Below, piece by piece: positions 1-10,709 of a stretch of DNA of 64,000 nt. A model generated the notes under the pieces. It had not been told where the DNA came from. It did no database searches and saw only the letters and a list, made by a program, of their open reading frames with translations. A program made the position numbers and the translations under genes. Origin of the DNA: Pseudomonas sp. GL-B-19 (GTDB taxonomy: Bacteria; Pseudomonadota; Gammaproteobacteria; Pseudomonadales; Pseudomonadaceae); NCBI RefSeq assembly GCF_019956415.1, contig NZ_JAHBDK010000026.1, positions 19,105 to 83,104 on the forward strand, in the 5' to 3' direction. Every line of letters starts with the position of its first letter. Position 1 is the stretch's first letter.

Positions 1-658
1 GCAGACCTTTAAGGGTTTCAAAGGTTTTAGTGATTTCACGAGCCAGCAACGCCTGACGCTCGCCACCGAACACCAGCTCCATGTCTTGCAGGCATTCAAG
101 AATGCGGTGCGGAGCTTCGTAGAAAATCAGCGTGCGCGGCTCTTCCTTTACCAGCTCAAGACGAGCCCGGCGACCGACCGCCTTGGCCGGCAGAAAGCCC
201 TCAAAGATAAACCGGTCGGATGGCAAACCCGCTGCCGACAGAGCCGCGATCAATGCGCAGGCTCCCGGCACCGGCACCACATTGATCCCCGCAGCACGAG
301 CCTGACGCACCAAGTGATACCCGGGATCAGAAATCAACGGCGTGCCGGCATCGGATATCAGCGCCACGTCGTCGCCTGCCAGCAGACGCGTGATAAAGCG
401 GCTACCTTCATCCCGCTCGTTGTGTTCGTGACACGCTGCCAGCGGCGTGGGAATACCGAAATGCTGCATCAATCGCTGGGAGTGGCGAGTATCTTCGGCG
501 GCAATCAACGCCACCTCACGAAGGATCTTCAGCGCACGCGCACTGATGTCGTCCAGGTTGCCGATGGGCGTCGCCACCACATAAAGCGAGCCAGCAGCGG
601 AATTCAAAGCACCTGGAGCAGTCAAAGCGCACACCTCATGATCGGTAAAAAGTGACAT
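1..658 (-). CDS. rsmI: RsmI, 16S rRNA 2'-O-methyltransferase (3' part cut off)
   Basis: The enzyme methylates the 2'-O of C1402 in 16S rRNA using S-adenosylmethionine. About 219 codons are present; the C-terminal part lies outside the window. The start is ATG at 658, and the tetrapyrrole-methylase fold begins about residue 24 with [15 protein letters not shown], followed by [24 protein letters not shown] and [12 protein letters not shown], all typical of RsmI. The roughly 22 residues before the first motif are a usual length of N-terminal extension. It is divergent from lpoA, as in E. coli yraL-yraM. Confidence 0.95.
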   Translation of the reverse strand, partial: MSLFTDHEVCALTAPGALNSAAGSLYVVATPIGNLDDISARALKILREVALIAAEDTRHSQRLMQHFGIPTPLAACHEHNERDEGSRFITRLLAGDDVALISDAGTPLISDPGYHLVRQARAAGINVVPVPGACALIAALSAAGLPSDRFIFEGFLPAKAVGRRARLELVKEEPRTLIFYEAPHRILECLQDMELVFGGERQALLAREITKTFETLKGL

Positions 659-833
659 TGTAGCGCGTAGCGCGCTCGCGATACGCCTGGCCCTTCCCGG
701 GTTTTCCCGCCTTTTGTGCAGTGTTGCAACATTTACACGAGCTAAATTGATCGATTCACGCCAGTAACATCGCGCCCCGGCCAGTGCTTGGGTACAATTC
801 CACGCTAATTTGATCGAGTAACAGGAACACTAC

Positions 834-2644
834 ATGATCGCTTGCCTGCGGCTGTTTACTGCCCTCTGCCTCGCTGCCTTGCTGGCGGCTTGCGCCAGCT
901 CGCCCTCCTCCAGCCTTGGCGAAGTTCCACGGACCCCGAATGCCAGCGTCGAGCAACTGCTCGGGCAGGCCAATCAAAGCAAAGACCCGGAAGAAGCTGC
1001 CCTGCTGCGCCTGAGCGCCGCAGACGTGGCCTACCGCCAAGGGAATGCCGGCCAGTCCGCGCAAATCCTGCAGCAGGTTCCGGTCGAGCAACTCAAGCCA
1101 GGCCCACAAGTCTTCGCCAGTACGCTGGCGGCGGAACTGGCGATGGTGCGCAACCAGCCCAAAGCGGCGCTGACGGCCTTGAGCCATCCGAGCTTGCAAC
1201 GCCTGAGCGAACTGCCGGCTGAGCAACAGGTTCGCACCGGCACAGTCCATGCCCGCGCCCTTGAAGCAGATGGCCAAACGCTGGCTGCCGCACGGGAGCG
1301 TATTTTTATCGCGCCAATGCTGAGCGGTGAAGCGGCCAGCAAAAACCACGATGCGATCTGGATCCTGATCGCTTCCCTGCCCACCGACCAACTGCAGCCC
1401 ACCACCTCCGACGACCTCGGCGGCTGGATGGGCCTGGCACTGGCGGTGAAAACGGCCGGGACGCTGGAGCAACAACAAGCAGCAATCGATAACTGGCGCG
1501 CGCAAAACCCTAAACACCCGGCCGCCATTCATCTGCCGTTGGCACTGACCAACCTCAAGGACCTGGCCAGCCAACCCCTGAGCAAGATTGCCCTGCTGTT
1601 GCCACAAGACGGCCAGCTGGCATCGGTCGGCAAAGCATTGCGCGAAGGCTTCATGGCCGCTTACTACCAGGCCCAACAAACCGGCCAGAAGCCACCCGCC
1701 ATCGAGTTTTATGACAGCTCGAAGCTGACGTCGATGGACGAGTTCTACCGCAAGGCCCAGGCCGATGGCGTGCAACTGGTGGTCGGCCCGCTGGAAAAAC
1801 CACTGGTTAAACAGCTTAGCGCCCGCCCGCAATTGCCGATCACCACCCTGGCGCTGAACTACAGCGAAGGCGAACAAGGCCCGGCGCAACTGTTTCAGTT
1901 TGGCCTGGCCGCTGAAGACGAAGCCCGCGAAGTGTCTCGCCGCGCGCGCGCCGATGGCCTGCATCGCGCCGCGATCATGGTGCCAAAAGGCGAATGGGGC
2001 GATCGCGTACTCCGCGCATTCAGCCAGGACTGGCAAGCCAACGGCGGCACCATAGTTGTCACCGAGCGCGTAGACCAACCGGTTCAACTGGCCCAGCAGA
2101 TTGCTGACATGTTCCAGCTGCGCCAGAGCGAAGGCCGCGCGAAAAGCCTGCAAAGCACCGTTGGCTCGCAGGTTGCCGCCCAGCCTTCGCGTCGCCAGGA
2201 CATTGAATTCATCTTCCTGGCCGCCACTCCGCAACAGGCTCAACAGATCAAACCGACCCTGAACTTCCAATACGCAGGTGACGTACCGGTTTACGCCACC
2301 TCCCACGTGTACAGTGCCAGCGGCGACGTGAATCAGTACAACGATATGAACGGCATTCGCTTCTGCGAAACTCCGTGGTTGCTGGACGCCAATGATCCGC
2401 TGCGCAGGCAGGTTACGGCTCAATGGCCACAAGCCTCCGGCAGCCTCGGTCGCCTGTATGCCATGGGCGTCGATGCTTACCGCCTGGCGCCACGCCTGGG
2501 GCAACTCAAAGCCTTGCCGGACAGCCGCCTCGAAGGTCAGTCGGGCAGCCTGAGCTTGACTCAGAACCAACGCGTCGTGCGTCAGCTGCCGTGGGCTCAG
2601 TTCGTCAATGGCCAGGTTCAACGCCTTCCAGGCACCCCGAACTG

Positions 2645-2645
<1 letters not shown>
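834..2645 (+). CDS. lpoA: LpoA-type lipoprotein activator of penicillin-binding protein
   Basis: This is a 603-residue outer-membrane lipoprotein expected to stimulate a class A penicillin-binding protein (PBP1A in E. coli) in peptidoglycan synthesis. The signal peptide ends in the lipobox LAAC with Cys20. The N-terminal half is Ala/Gln/Leu-rich and helical, as in the TPR-like domain of LpoA. From about residue 250 (KIALLLPQDGQLASVGKALREG) a periplasmic-binding-protein-like fold begins and runs to the end. Its stop codon overlaps the start of yraN by one base (TGATG), so the two are probably translationally coupled. A long antisense frame over it is an artefact of codon bias. Confidence 0.93.
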
Positions 2646-4280
<1,635 letters not shown>

Positions 4281-4290
4281 CACCTGCTCG

Positions 4291-4360
4291 CCGTAGGAGC
4301 ACGACTTGCCGGCGATGGCGTCTTTGAAATCGCCATCGCGAGCAAGCTCGGCTCCTACGG
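4291..4360. repeat. REP palindrome pair
   Basis: Two inverted copies of a REP unit (CCGTAGGAGCACGACTTGCCGGCGATGGCG and the reverse-oriented CGCCATCGCGAGCAAGCTCGGCTCCTACGG) lie between dolP and the terminator. The two arms differ internally (GCACGACTTGCCGGC against GAGCAAGCTCGGC), so this pair mixes two subfamilies. Confidence 0.85.
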
Positions 4361-4406
4361 AAGTAATAAAAAAGGCGATCCTCTCGGATCGCCTTTTTTA
4401 TTACTT
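4361..4406. terminator. Bidirectional terminator of dolP (+) and sspB (-)
   Basis: A perfect 20-bp inverted repeat (4361-4380 and 4387-4406) with a 6-base loop. It contains GGCGATC/GATCGCC flanked by A6 and T6 runs, so it is a good intrinsic terminator on both strands. The right arm contains the sspB stop codon (complement of 4401-4403), with a second in-frame stop next to it. Confidence 0.9.
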
Positions 4407-4814
4407 CACCACTTTCAAACTGGGTCGACCGCTGGGACGCGGCGGCTCGCTGTCGGGTGGCGGAATATCATCATCCGGCTCGATCTCTTCCTCGTCTTCC
4501 ATAGGCGATTCCAGATCAAACACCATGCCCTGGCCATTCTCCCGGGCGTAAATCCCAAGGATCGAGGCGATAGGCACGTACAAGGTGTGCGGCACGCCAC
4601 CGAAACGCCCTTCGAAACTGACCGCCTCGTTATCCATGTGAAGATGACGCACGGCTTGCGGCGACACGTTCAAGACAATTTGTCCGTCACTGGCAAAACC
4701 CTGAGGCACCTGCACCGACGGATACTCGGAATTGACCAGCATGTGCGGGGTGCAATCGTTGTCCACAATCCACTCGTAGAGCGCGCGGACCAGATAAGGT
4801 CGACTGGAGTTCAT
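4401..4814 (-). CDS. sspB: SspB, ClpXP specificity-enhancing factor
   Basis: This is a 137-residue adaptor that delivers ssrA-tagged and other substrates to ClpXP. The folded substrate-binding domain covers about residues 1-108 (SSRPYLVRALYEWIVDNDCTPHMLV... GIYARENGQGM). An acidic, proline-rich flexible linker (EDEEEIEPDDDIPPP) follows, and then the ClpX-docking tail GRPSLKVVK at the extreme C terminus. It lies 16 bases downstream of sspA in the usual sspA-sspB operon. Confidence 0.96.
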   Translation of the reverse strand: MNSSRPYLVRALYEWIVDNDCTPHMLVNSEYPSVQVPQGFASDGQIVLNVSPQAVRHLHMDNEAVSFEGRFGGVPHTLYVPIASILGIYARENGQGMVFDLESPMEDEEEIEPDDDIPPPDSEPPRPSGRPSLKVVK

Positions 4815-4830
4815 AGCGGCTCCTTAAGCC

Positions 4831-5448
4831 TTAGCGCATATCGCGTTCGACACCAGACAGACTCGCCTGGAAAGCCTCACGCGCAAACGAGCGCTCCATA
4901 TAATCAAGCAGCGGCTTGGCAGGCCGCGGCAGTTCAATACCCAAAATCGGCAAGCGCCAGAGTATTGGTAATAGGCAGCAATCCACCAGACTTTGTTCCT
5001 CACTGAGGAAAAACGGCTTATCGGCGAATAACGGCGACACGCCAGTCAGGCTTTCGCGCAGCTCTTTACGAGCGACGACGCGGGCAGCTTCCTTGGACCG
5101 TGAATCCAGGATCAGATCCACCAGGCCACACCAGTCACGCTGAATACGATGAATCAGCAGACGGCTGTTGGCACGCGCCACTGGATAAACCGGCAACAAA
5201 GGCGGGTGCGGGTAACGCTCATCCAGATATTCCATCACCACGGTCGACTCCCACAACGCCAAGTCACGATCGACCAGGGTGGGCAGGCTTCCGTAAGGGT
5301 TCACCTCAATCAGTTTAGGCGGCTGACGACCAGCTTCCACGTAAATGATCTCGGCGCTGACACCCTTCTCTGCAAGTACGATACGCACTCGGTGGGAATA
5401 GTGGTCGGCGGGGTCGGAGTAACAGGCCAACCGATTGGTCACGCCCAT
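4831..5448 (-). CDS. sspA: SspA, stringent starvation protein A
   Basis: This 205-residue RNA-polymerase-associated protein has a glutathione-S-transferase fold without expected transferase activity. The thioredoxin-like half spans about 8-85 ([23 protein letters not shown], ends [14 protein letters not shown]). The surface PHPPL motif conserved in SspA proteins follows immediately, then the helical GST C-terminal domain. The start ATG at 5448 is preceded by GAGGACCGCC as ribosome binding site. SspA acts with RNA polymerase in stationary-phase gene control and, in Pseudomonas and Francisella, in virulence gene expression. Confidence 0.96.
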   Translation of the reverse strand: MGVTNRLACYSDPADHYSHRVRIVLAEKGVSAEIIYVEAGRQPPKLIEVNPYGSLPTLVDRDLALWESTVVMEYLDERYPHPPLLPVYPVARANSRLLIHRIQRDWCGLVDLILDSRSKEAARVVARKELRESLTGVSPLFADKPFFLSEEQSLVDCCLLPILWRLPILGIELPRPAKPLLDYMERSFAREAFQASLSGVERDMR

Positions 5449-5491
5449 GGCGGTCCTCCTCGCTTGTTGAAATTATCGGAAGCGGAAAAAC

Positions 5492-5572
5492 GAGCGCGCC
5501 CAGAGGGCGCCTCCCGTAACGCCTGGATCACCAGGCTCGTTACACCTTCAGAGGCGCCCTTGGGCGCGCGCG
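5492..5572 (-). terminator. Nested long hairpin between petC and sspA
   Basis: Outer arms GCGCGCCCAGAGGGCGCCTC (5494-5513) and GAGGCGCCCTTGGGCGCGCGC (5551-5571) enclose an inner stem, GTAACG-CCTGG-ATCA-CCAGG-CTCGTTAC. It stands between two operons read in the same direction, so a role as petABC terminator is likely. There is no long U tract, and it could equally shape the 5' leader of sspA mRNA. Confidence 0.55.
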
Positions 5573-5598
5573 ATTAACAGCAATTGCTTGAAGCTTTA

Positions 5599-6381
5599 TC
5601 AGTGCACATCCTTCCAGTATTCGCGCTTGAGCAAATAAGCGAATACGAAGAAGAACGCCAGGTACAGCAAGACGTATGTACCGATGCGCTGATGTTGCAG
5701 CTTAACCGGGTTAGCCGAGTAAGCCAGGAAGGTTACCAGATTCTTGACCTTCTCATCGAACTGCTCTTCGGTCAGAGCACCGCTTTTCGGCACGATGGTC
5801 ATCTGATCGCATGCTTCATGAGTCAAAGGCGTACCGGTCAACGGGTCAAATTGCTTCTTGCCGTCTTCGACGATCTGAACCTGCTTGCAACCGATAATCT
5901 GACGACCTTGCAGGCCAGCCAGCACGTTAGGCATACCGACGTTCGGGAAGACCTTGTTGTTCACGCCCCACGGACGCGACGGATCTTCGTAGAAAGACTT
6001 CAGGTAGCCGTAGAGCCAGTCAGTACCACGAACACGAGCCACCAGCGTCAGATCGGGCGGAGCCGCGCCGAACCAGGCCTTGGCGTCTGCCGGCTGCATG
6101 CCGATGTTCATGTGGTCGCCAATCTTGGCGCCGGTGAGCACCAGCTTCGAGAGCATCAGATCATGGGGAACGCCAATATCATCGGCAACACGCTCGTAGC
6201 GTTGGAACTTGGCACTGTGGCAGCCCATGCAGTAGTTGGCAAAGGTACGCGCGCCATCCTGCAAGGCCGCCTTGTCAGAAACGTCGATGTCGACCTTTTC
6301 CAGCTCAGGACCACCGTGCTCAGCCCCAAAGGACAGAACAGGCATAGCAGCAAGAATCAGTACAGCAAATAGCTTTCTCAT
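5599..6381 (-). CDS. petC: Cytochrome c1 of the bc1 complex
   Basis: The product has 260 residues with an N-terminal signal sequence (KLFAVLILAAMPVLSFG). The single haem c site is CMGCH at about 51-55, and a C-terminal membrane anchor (VLLYLAFFFVFAYLLK) sits at about 237-252. It accepts electrons from the Rieske centre and passes them to soluble c-type cytochromes in the periplasm. Its ATG overlaps the petB stop by one base. The distal axial Met is probably in the PNVGMPNVL segment. Confidence 0.97.
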   Translation of the reverse strand: MRKLFAVLILAAMPVLSFGAEHGGPELEKVDIDVSDKAALQDGARTFANYCMGCHSAKFQRYERVADDIGVPHDLMLSKLVLTGAKIGDHMNIGMQPADAKAWFGAAPPDLTLVARVRGTDWLYGYLKSFYEDPSRPWGVNNKVFPNVGMPNVLAGLQGRQIIGCKQVQIVEDGKKQFDPLTGTPLTHEACDQMTIVPKSGALTEEQFDEKVKNLVTFLAYSANPVKLQHQRIGTYVLLYLAFFFVFAYLLKREYWKDVH

Positions 6382-7592
6382 CAGCCAGTCACCCTTTCCG
6401 GAACCGGTTTGGTCTTTTCAAGCCTGGTGTAGAACGGCATCAGAATGAAATAGGCGAAGTACAGGAACGTACACACCTGCGACAGCAACGTCCGCTCTGG
6501 CGTTGGGGCCAATACGCCCAGCACACCCAGGATCACGAACGAGATGCAGAACACCCACAGCCAGATCTTGCTCAGCCAGCCTTTGTAGCGCATCGACTTG
6601 ACCGGGCTGCGGTCCAGCCACGGCAGGACGAACAGCACGGCGATGGCTGCACCCATGGCGATGACACCCAGTAGCTTGTCCGGAATCGCCCGCAGAATCG
6701 CGTAGAACGGGGTGAAGTACCAGACCGGAGCAATGTGCTCTGGGGTCTTGAAGGCGTTCGCCACTTCGAAGTTCGGCTTCTCGAGGAAGTAACCGCCCAT
6801 TTCCGGGAAGAAGAACACGATCGAGCAGAAGATGAACAGGAACACCACCACGCCGACGATATCTTTCACGGTGTAGTACGGGTGGAAGGCAATGCCGTCC
6901 AGCGGTACGCCGTTTTCGTCTTTGTATTTCTTGATGTCGACACCGTCCGGGTTGTTCGAACCGACTTCGTGCAACGCCAGAACGTGCAGCACCACCAGAC
7001 CAAGGATCACGATCGGCAAGGCAACAACGTGCAGGGCGAAGAAGCGGTTCAGGGTAATACCGGAAATCAGGTAGTCACCACGGATCCACTGGGTCAGGTC
7101 GTTACCGATGACCGGGATCGCACCGAACAGCGAGATAATCACCTGGGCACCCCAGTAGGACATCTGGCCCCACGGCAGCAGGTAACCCATGAAGGCTTCA
7201 GCCATCAGCGCCAGGTAGATCAGCATGCCGAAGACCCACACCAGCTCACGCGGCTTCTGGTACGAACCGTAGAGCAAGCCACGGAACATGTGCAGATAAA
7301 CCACGATGAAGAACGCCGAAGCGCCAGTGGAGTGCAACAGACGCAGGATCGAGCCGTACTCGACGTCGCGCATGATGTATTCGACGGAAGCAAACGCCTC
7401 TTCCGCCGACGGGTTGTAGCTCATGGTCAGCCAGACACCGGTGACGATCTGGTTAACCAGAACGAGCAGCGCCAGGGAACCAAAGAAATAGAAGAAGTTG
7501 AAGTTCTTCGGGGCGTAGTACTTGCTGAGATGGTCTTCCCACATTTTGGTCGCGGGAAAGCGCGCATCAACCCAATCCATGAACTTGCTCAT
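6381..7592 (-). CDS. petB: Cytochrome b of the bc1 complex
   Basis: This is a 403-residue integral membrane protein with paired haem-ligand histidines (LRLLHSTGASAFFIVVYLHMFRGL and FFALHVVALPIVILGLVVLHVLALH). It also has the PEWY-like quinol-oxidation segment, here as PVWYFTPFYAILR, and eight or more hydrophobic helices. The start is taken as ATG at 7592, which overlaps the petA TGA; the GTG one codon upstream is less likely. It oxidises ubiquinol and reduces it at the Qi site, supporting proton translocation. Confidence 0.97.
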   Translation of the reverse strand: MSKFMDWVDARFPATKMWEDHLSKYYAPKNFNFFYFFGSLALLVLVNQIVTGVWLTMSYNPSAEEAFASVEYIMRDVEYGSILRLLHSTGASAFFIVVYLHMFRGLLYGSYQKPRELVWVFGMLIYLALMAEAFMGYLLPWGQMSYWGAQVIISLFGAIPVIGNDLTQWIRGDYLISGITLNRFFALHVVALPIVILGLVVLHVLALHEVGSNNPDGVDIKKYKDENGVPLDGIAFHPYYTVKDIVGVVVFLFIFCSIVFFFPEMGGYFLEKPNFEVANAFKTPEHIAPVWYFTPFYAILRAIPDKLLGVIAMGAAIAVLFVLPWLDRSPVKSMRYKGWLSKIWLWVFCISFVILGVLGVLAPTPERTLLSQVCTFLYFAYFILMPFYTRLEKTKPVPERVTG

Positions 7593-8185
7593 CACGCTTT
7601 CTCCGTATCGACGCCGATGATGATGAGCTCATCGGTCTCATAGGAATGCGGGGGAACTGGCAGGTTCAAAGGCGCAGGTTGCGACTTGTAGACGCGGCCA
7701 GCCAGATCGTAATGGGAGCCGTGGCAAGGGCAGAAATATCCACCCACCCATTTCGGACCAAGATCCGCCGGCGCCACTTCCGGACGGAAAGTAGGCGAAC
7801 AACCCAAGTGCGTGCAAATGCCGATCAGCAGCAGAATTTCTGGCTTGATCGAACGTGTTTCCGGGTTGACATAGGCCGGTTGCGTCGATTGTTTAGAATC
7901 AGGATCGGCGAGATCGCCTTCGATCTTTTTCAGATTCCCCAGGATTTCCGGAGTACGGCGGACAATGAATACCGGCTGGCCGCGCCACTCAGCAATCATC
8001 TGCTGGCCTGGCTCGATTTTGCTGACATTCACTTTCACCGGTGCACCTGCGGCTTTCGCCTTGGCACTGGGAAACCATGACCCCACGAACGGGACCGCAG
8101 CCCCCACCGCTCCTGCAGCACCCACCACGGATGTGGCTGCTACCAAGAAGCGACGCCGGCCTGTATTCACGCCGTCATTGCTCAT
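7592..8185 (-). CDS. petA: Rieske iron-sulfur subunit of the bc1 complex
   Basis: This 197-residue protein is anchored by an uncleaved N-terminal helix preceded by a twin-arginine motif (GRRRFLVAAT), which suggests Tat export. The [2Fe-2S] ligands lie in CTHLGC (about 133-138) and CPCHGSHYD (about 155-163), the standard Rieske boxes with the disulfide cysteines. It is the first gene of petA-petB-petC, with one-base stop/start overlaps throughout. Confidence 0.97.
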   Translation of the reverse strand: MSNDGVNTGRRRFLVAATSVVGAAGAVGAAVPFVGSWFPSAKAKAAGAPVKVNVSKIEPGQQMIAEWRGQPVFIVRRTPEILGNLKKIEGDLADPDSKQSTQPAYVNPETRSIKPEILLLIGICTHLGCSPTFRPEVAPADLGPKWVGGYFCPCHGSHYDLAGRVYKSQPAPLNLPVPPHSYETDELIIIGVDTEKA

Positions 8186-8267
8186 TCAGTCCTCTCCCAT
8201 CAGCTTTGTGGCCTGTTAAATCAGGCATCTACTAAGTAAATCTATGTACTTATAAAAATTTTGCCGA

Positions 8268-8296
8268 ATGGTAATGAAAAGCCCCAATTCTGACAA
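8268..8296 (-). promoter_or_regulatory. Candidate sigma-70 promoter of petABC
   Basis: Read on the minus strand, TTGTCA (8291-8296) is followed after 17 bases by TACCAT (8268-8273), about 80 bases upstream of the petA start. The match is moderate. A TATAAG-like alternative lies about 20 bases further downstream, so the start point is uncertain. Confidence 0.4.
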
Positions 8297-8394
8297 GGTA
8301 ATTACCGAAGGGCTCCACTGCCAAGCCTTGTAGTATAGGGGCTCTACGGATGTGGCAAGTTGTCACAGCGCAATTCTTTGATAAATCACACATA

Positions 8395-8440
8395 TAAAAA
8401 AACGCCCAGCTCCGTGAGGAAACTGGGCGTTCTTTTTTGA
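8395..8440 (-). terminator. Terminator of rplM-rpsI
   Basis: ACGCCCAG and CTGGGCGT pair around a short GC-poor loop, with an A7 run on the left (U tract for the minus-strand transcript). It begins just past the rpsI stop. Confidence 0.9.
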
Positions 8441-8453
8441 ACGTGAAAGCGAA

Positions 8454-8846
8454 TTAACGCTTCGAGTACTGCGGACGCTTACGCGCTTTACGCAGACCGA
8501 CTTTCTTACGTTCAACTTCACGAGCATCGCGAGTAACGAAGCCAGCTTTGCGCAGAGCGCCACGCAGGGTTTCGTCGTACTGCATCAGTGCGCGAGTGAT
8601 ACCGTGGCGGATTGCGCCAGCTTGACCACTTACACCACCACCAATAACGGTGACGTAGATGTCGAACTTTTCAACTGTCTCGGTCAGTTCCAGCGGCTGA
8701 CGAACTACCATGCGGGCAGTTTCGCGGCCGAAGAAATTTTCCAGAGTGCGGTTGTTGATCGAGATGTTACCAGTACCCGGACGCAGGAAAACGCGTGCGG
8801 TTGCGGTCTTGCGACGGCCAGTGCCGTAATTTTGAGTCGCCGACAT
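8454..8846 (-). CDS. rpsI: 30S ribosomal protein S9
   Basis: This 130-residue protein carries the S9 signature [15 protein letters not shown] and the basic C-terminal tail RKRPQYSKR, which reaches the P-site tRNA. It follows rplM by 14 bases in the universal rplM-rpsI operon. Length and sequence are as expected. Confidence 0.99.
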   Translation of the reverse strand: MSATQNYGTGRRKTATARVFLRPGTGNISINNRTLENFFGRETARMVVRQPLELTETVEKFDIYVTVIGGGVSGQAGAIRHGITRALMQYDETLRGALRKAGFVTRDAREVERKKVGLRKARKRPQYSKR

Positions 8847-8860
8847 AATGAACTATTCCG

Positions 8861-9289
8861 TTAAAACTTCAGTTCTTGGGGCTGCTGAGCAGTATGAGGG
8901 TGTACAGCGCCCGCATAGACTTTCAGCTTACGATACATGTCGCGACCCAGCGGGTTCTTAGGCAGCATGCCTTTGACCGCAGTCTCGATCACGCGCTCAG
9001 GGGCTTTAGCGATCAGCTTTTCGAAGTTGATCGACTTGATGCCGCCCGGGAAACCGGAGTGGGAGTAGTAGATCTTGTCGGTGGTTTTAGCACCGGTCAC
9101 ACGAATCTGCTCGGCATTGATAACGACGATGTAGTCGCCGGTGTCAACGTGAGGAGTGTACTCAGCTTTATGCTTGCCACGCAGACGGCTCGCGATTTCG
9201 GTGGCCAGACGACCCAGGGTCTGACCTGCAGCGTCGACGACAAACCAGTCGTGCTGTACTGTTTCCGGTTTAGCAGTAAAAGTTTTCAT
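8861..9289 (-). CDS. rplM: 50S ribosomal protein L13
   Basis: This 142-residue early-assembling large-subunit protein begins [23 protein letters not shown] and includes [17 protein letters not shown] and [10 protein letters not shown], the L13 signature. The leader from the candidate promoter is about 35-40 bases long. In E. coli L13 autoregulates this operon at the mRNA level; this short leader could do the same, but no structure was proven here. Confidence 0.99.
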   Translation of the reverse strand: MKTFTAKPETVQHDWFVVDAAGQTLGRLATEIASRLRGKHKAEYTPHVDTGDYIVVINAEQIRVTGAKTTDKIYYSHSGFPGGIKSINFEKLIAKAPERVIETAVKGMLPKNPLGRDMYRKLKVYAGAVHPHTAQQPQELKF

Positions 9290-9330
9290 TCTTTATAGCC
9301 TCAGGGGCCGCCCTGTAAATTAGACGGCGG

Positions 9331-9359
9331 ATCTTACTGAATAGTGCGTACTTTGACAA
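9331..9359 (-). promoter_or_regulatory. Candidate promoter of rplM-rpsI
   Basis: On the minus strand TTGTCA (9354-9359) is separated by exactly 17 bases from TAAGAT (9331-9336), placing the start site about 35 bases before the rplM ATG. The rest of the 9290-9534 gap up to the aldo/keto reductase shows no gene. Confidence 0.55.
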
Positions 9360-9534
9360 GTCAAAGGCAGCCGGATACAGACGCTTTCGGGGGCTCGGGT
9401 CGGCGCGTCCGTTCAACGGCAAGATTCTTCGGCGGCGGCGCATCACTTCCACTGCAGAAAGAGGTGCGCAATTATGCAGATTGCGGAAAATATTTCAACC
9501 TGCTTTTATGATTGTTTTGCCCAAGGAGCACCTG

Positions 9535-10575
9535 ATGGACTATCGACAGCTAGGCCGAACCGATCTGAACGTGAGCGCTATCTGCCTCGGAACCATGACG
9601 TGGGGCGAGCAAAACAGCGAAGCTGAAGCCTTCGCCCAGATTGAACGGGCCAAAGGTGCCGGGATCAATTTCATCGACACCGCCGAGATGTACCCGGTGC
9701 CGCCCAAGGCCGATACCTACGCCACCACAGAGCGCTACATCGGCAATTATTTCAAAAGTCGTGGTGATCGCGCCGACTGGATCCTCGCCAGCAAGATCGC
9801 CGGCCCCGGCAACACCATCGACTACATCCGCGACAAAAACCTGCGCCACAACCGCCAGCACATCACGCAAGCCGTGGACGCCAGCCTCAAGCGCCTGCAA
9901 ACCGACTACATCGACCTTTACCAGCTGCATTGGCCAGAACGCAGCACCAATTTCTTCGGCCAACTGGGCTACAAACACAAGAGCGAAGCCAACCTCACTC
10001 CACTGGAAGATACCCTCGAAGCACTGGACGAGCAGGTCAAGGCCGGCAAGATCCGCCACATTGGCCTATCCAATGAAACGCCATGGGGCACCATGCGCTT
10101 CCTCGCCCTGGCCGAAGCCCGCGGCTGGCCGCGCGCCGTATCGATCCAGAACCCGTACAACCTGCTCAACCGCAGCTTCGAAGTCGGTCTGGCAGAGATT
10201 GCCATTCGTGAACAATGCAGCTTGCTGGCTTACTCGCCGCTGGCGTTCGGTTTCCTGTCAGGCAAGTACGAAGGTGGCGCGCGCCCGCCGAAAGGCCGCC
10301 TGAGCCTCTACAGCCGCTTCAGCCGCTATTTCAATCCACAATCGGAAGCAGCGTGCAGCCGTTACGTGGCACTGGCCCGTGAACACGGTCTGGACCCGGC
10401 GCAGATGGCGCTGGCCTTCGTGAATCAACAGCCGTTCGTCACCAGCAACATCATTGGGGCAACGACGCTTGAGCAACTGGACAGCAACATTGCCAGCTTC
10501 GAGCTGAAACTTTCGGACGAAGTGCTGGAAGGGATTGAGGCGATTCACAAGGATCACCCGAACCCGGCTCCTTGA
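9535..10575 (+). CDS. tas: Aldo/keto reductase, Tas family
   Basis: This 346-residue NADPH-dependent reductase fold is close to E. coli Tas. Shared stretches include GTMTWGEQNSEAEA, IDTAEMYPVPP, DYIDLYQLHWPER, GLSNETPWGTMR and IQNPYNLLNRSFEVGLAE. The catalytic tetrad is recognisable as Asp (FIDTAEMY), Tyr (EMYP), Lys (ASKIAGP) and His (LHWP). The start at 9535 is chosen because AAGGAG lies 7 bases upstream and the protein then begins MDYRQLGRTDLNVS, as in homologues. In E. coli the gene complements a tyrosine auxotroph; the natural substrate is not established. Confidence 0.9.
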   Translation: MDYRQLGRTDLNVSAICLGTMTWGEQNSEAEAFAQIERAKGAGINFIDTAEMYPVPPKADTYATTERYIGNYFKSRGDRADWILASKIAGPGNTIDYIRDKNLRHNRQHITQAVDASLKRLQTDYIDLYQLHWPERSTNFFGQLGYKHKSEANLTPLEDTLEALDEQVKAGKIRHIGLSNETPWGTMRFLALAEARGWPRAVSIQNPYNLLNRSFEVGLAEIAIREQCSLLAYSPLAFGFLSGKYEGGARPPKGRLSLYSRFSRYFNPQSEAACSRYVALAREHGLDPAQMALAFVNQQPFVTSNIIGATTLEQLDSNIASFELKLSDEVLEGIEAIHKDHPNPAP

Positions 10576-10590
10576 TCGCCTGAAAAAAAG

Positions 10591-10690
10591 CCTTCGCGAG
10601 CAGGCTCGCTCCCACAATGGTTCTGTGTCGATCACAAAATGGTGGTCAGACAAAAATCCAATGTGGGAGCGAGCCTGCTCGCGATAGCGG
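10591..10690. repeat. REP palindrome pair
   Basis: Inverted copies of CTTCGCGAGCAGGCTCGCTCCCACA and TGTGGGAGCGAGCCTGCTCGCGAT flank about 45 bases in the convergent gap between the tas-like gene and the acyl-CoA dehydrogenase. Confidence 0.9.
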
Positions 10691-10709
10691 TCTAACAGTC
10701 ACTGCAAGG

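Noticed and set aside
7590..7595. GTG at 7595 as the petB start
   Set aside because: The ATG one codon later gives the usual N terminus and a one-base overlap with the petA stop like the petB-petC junction.
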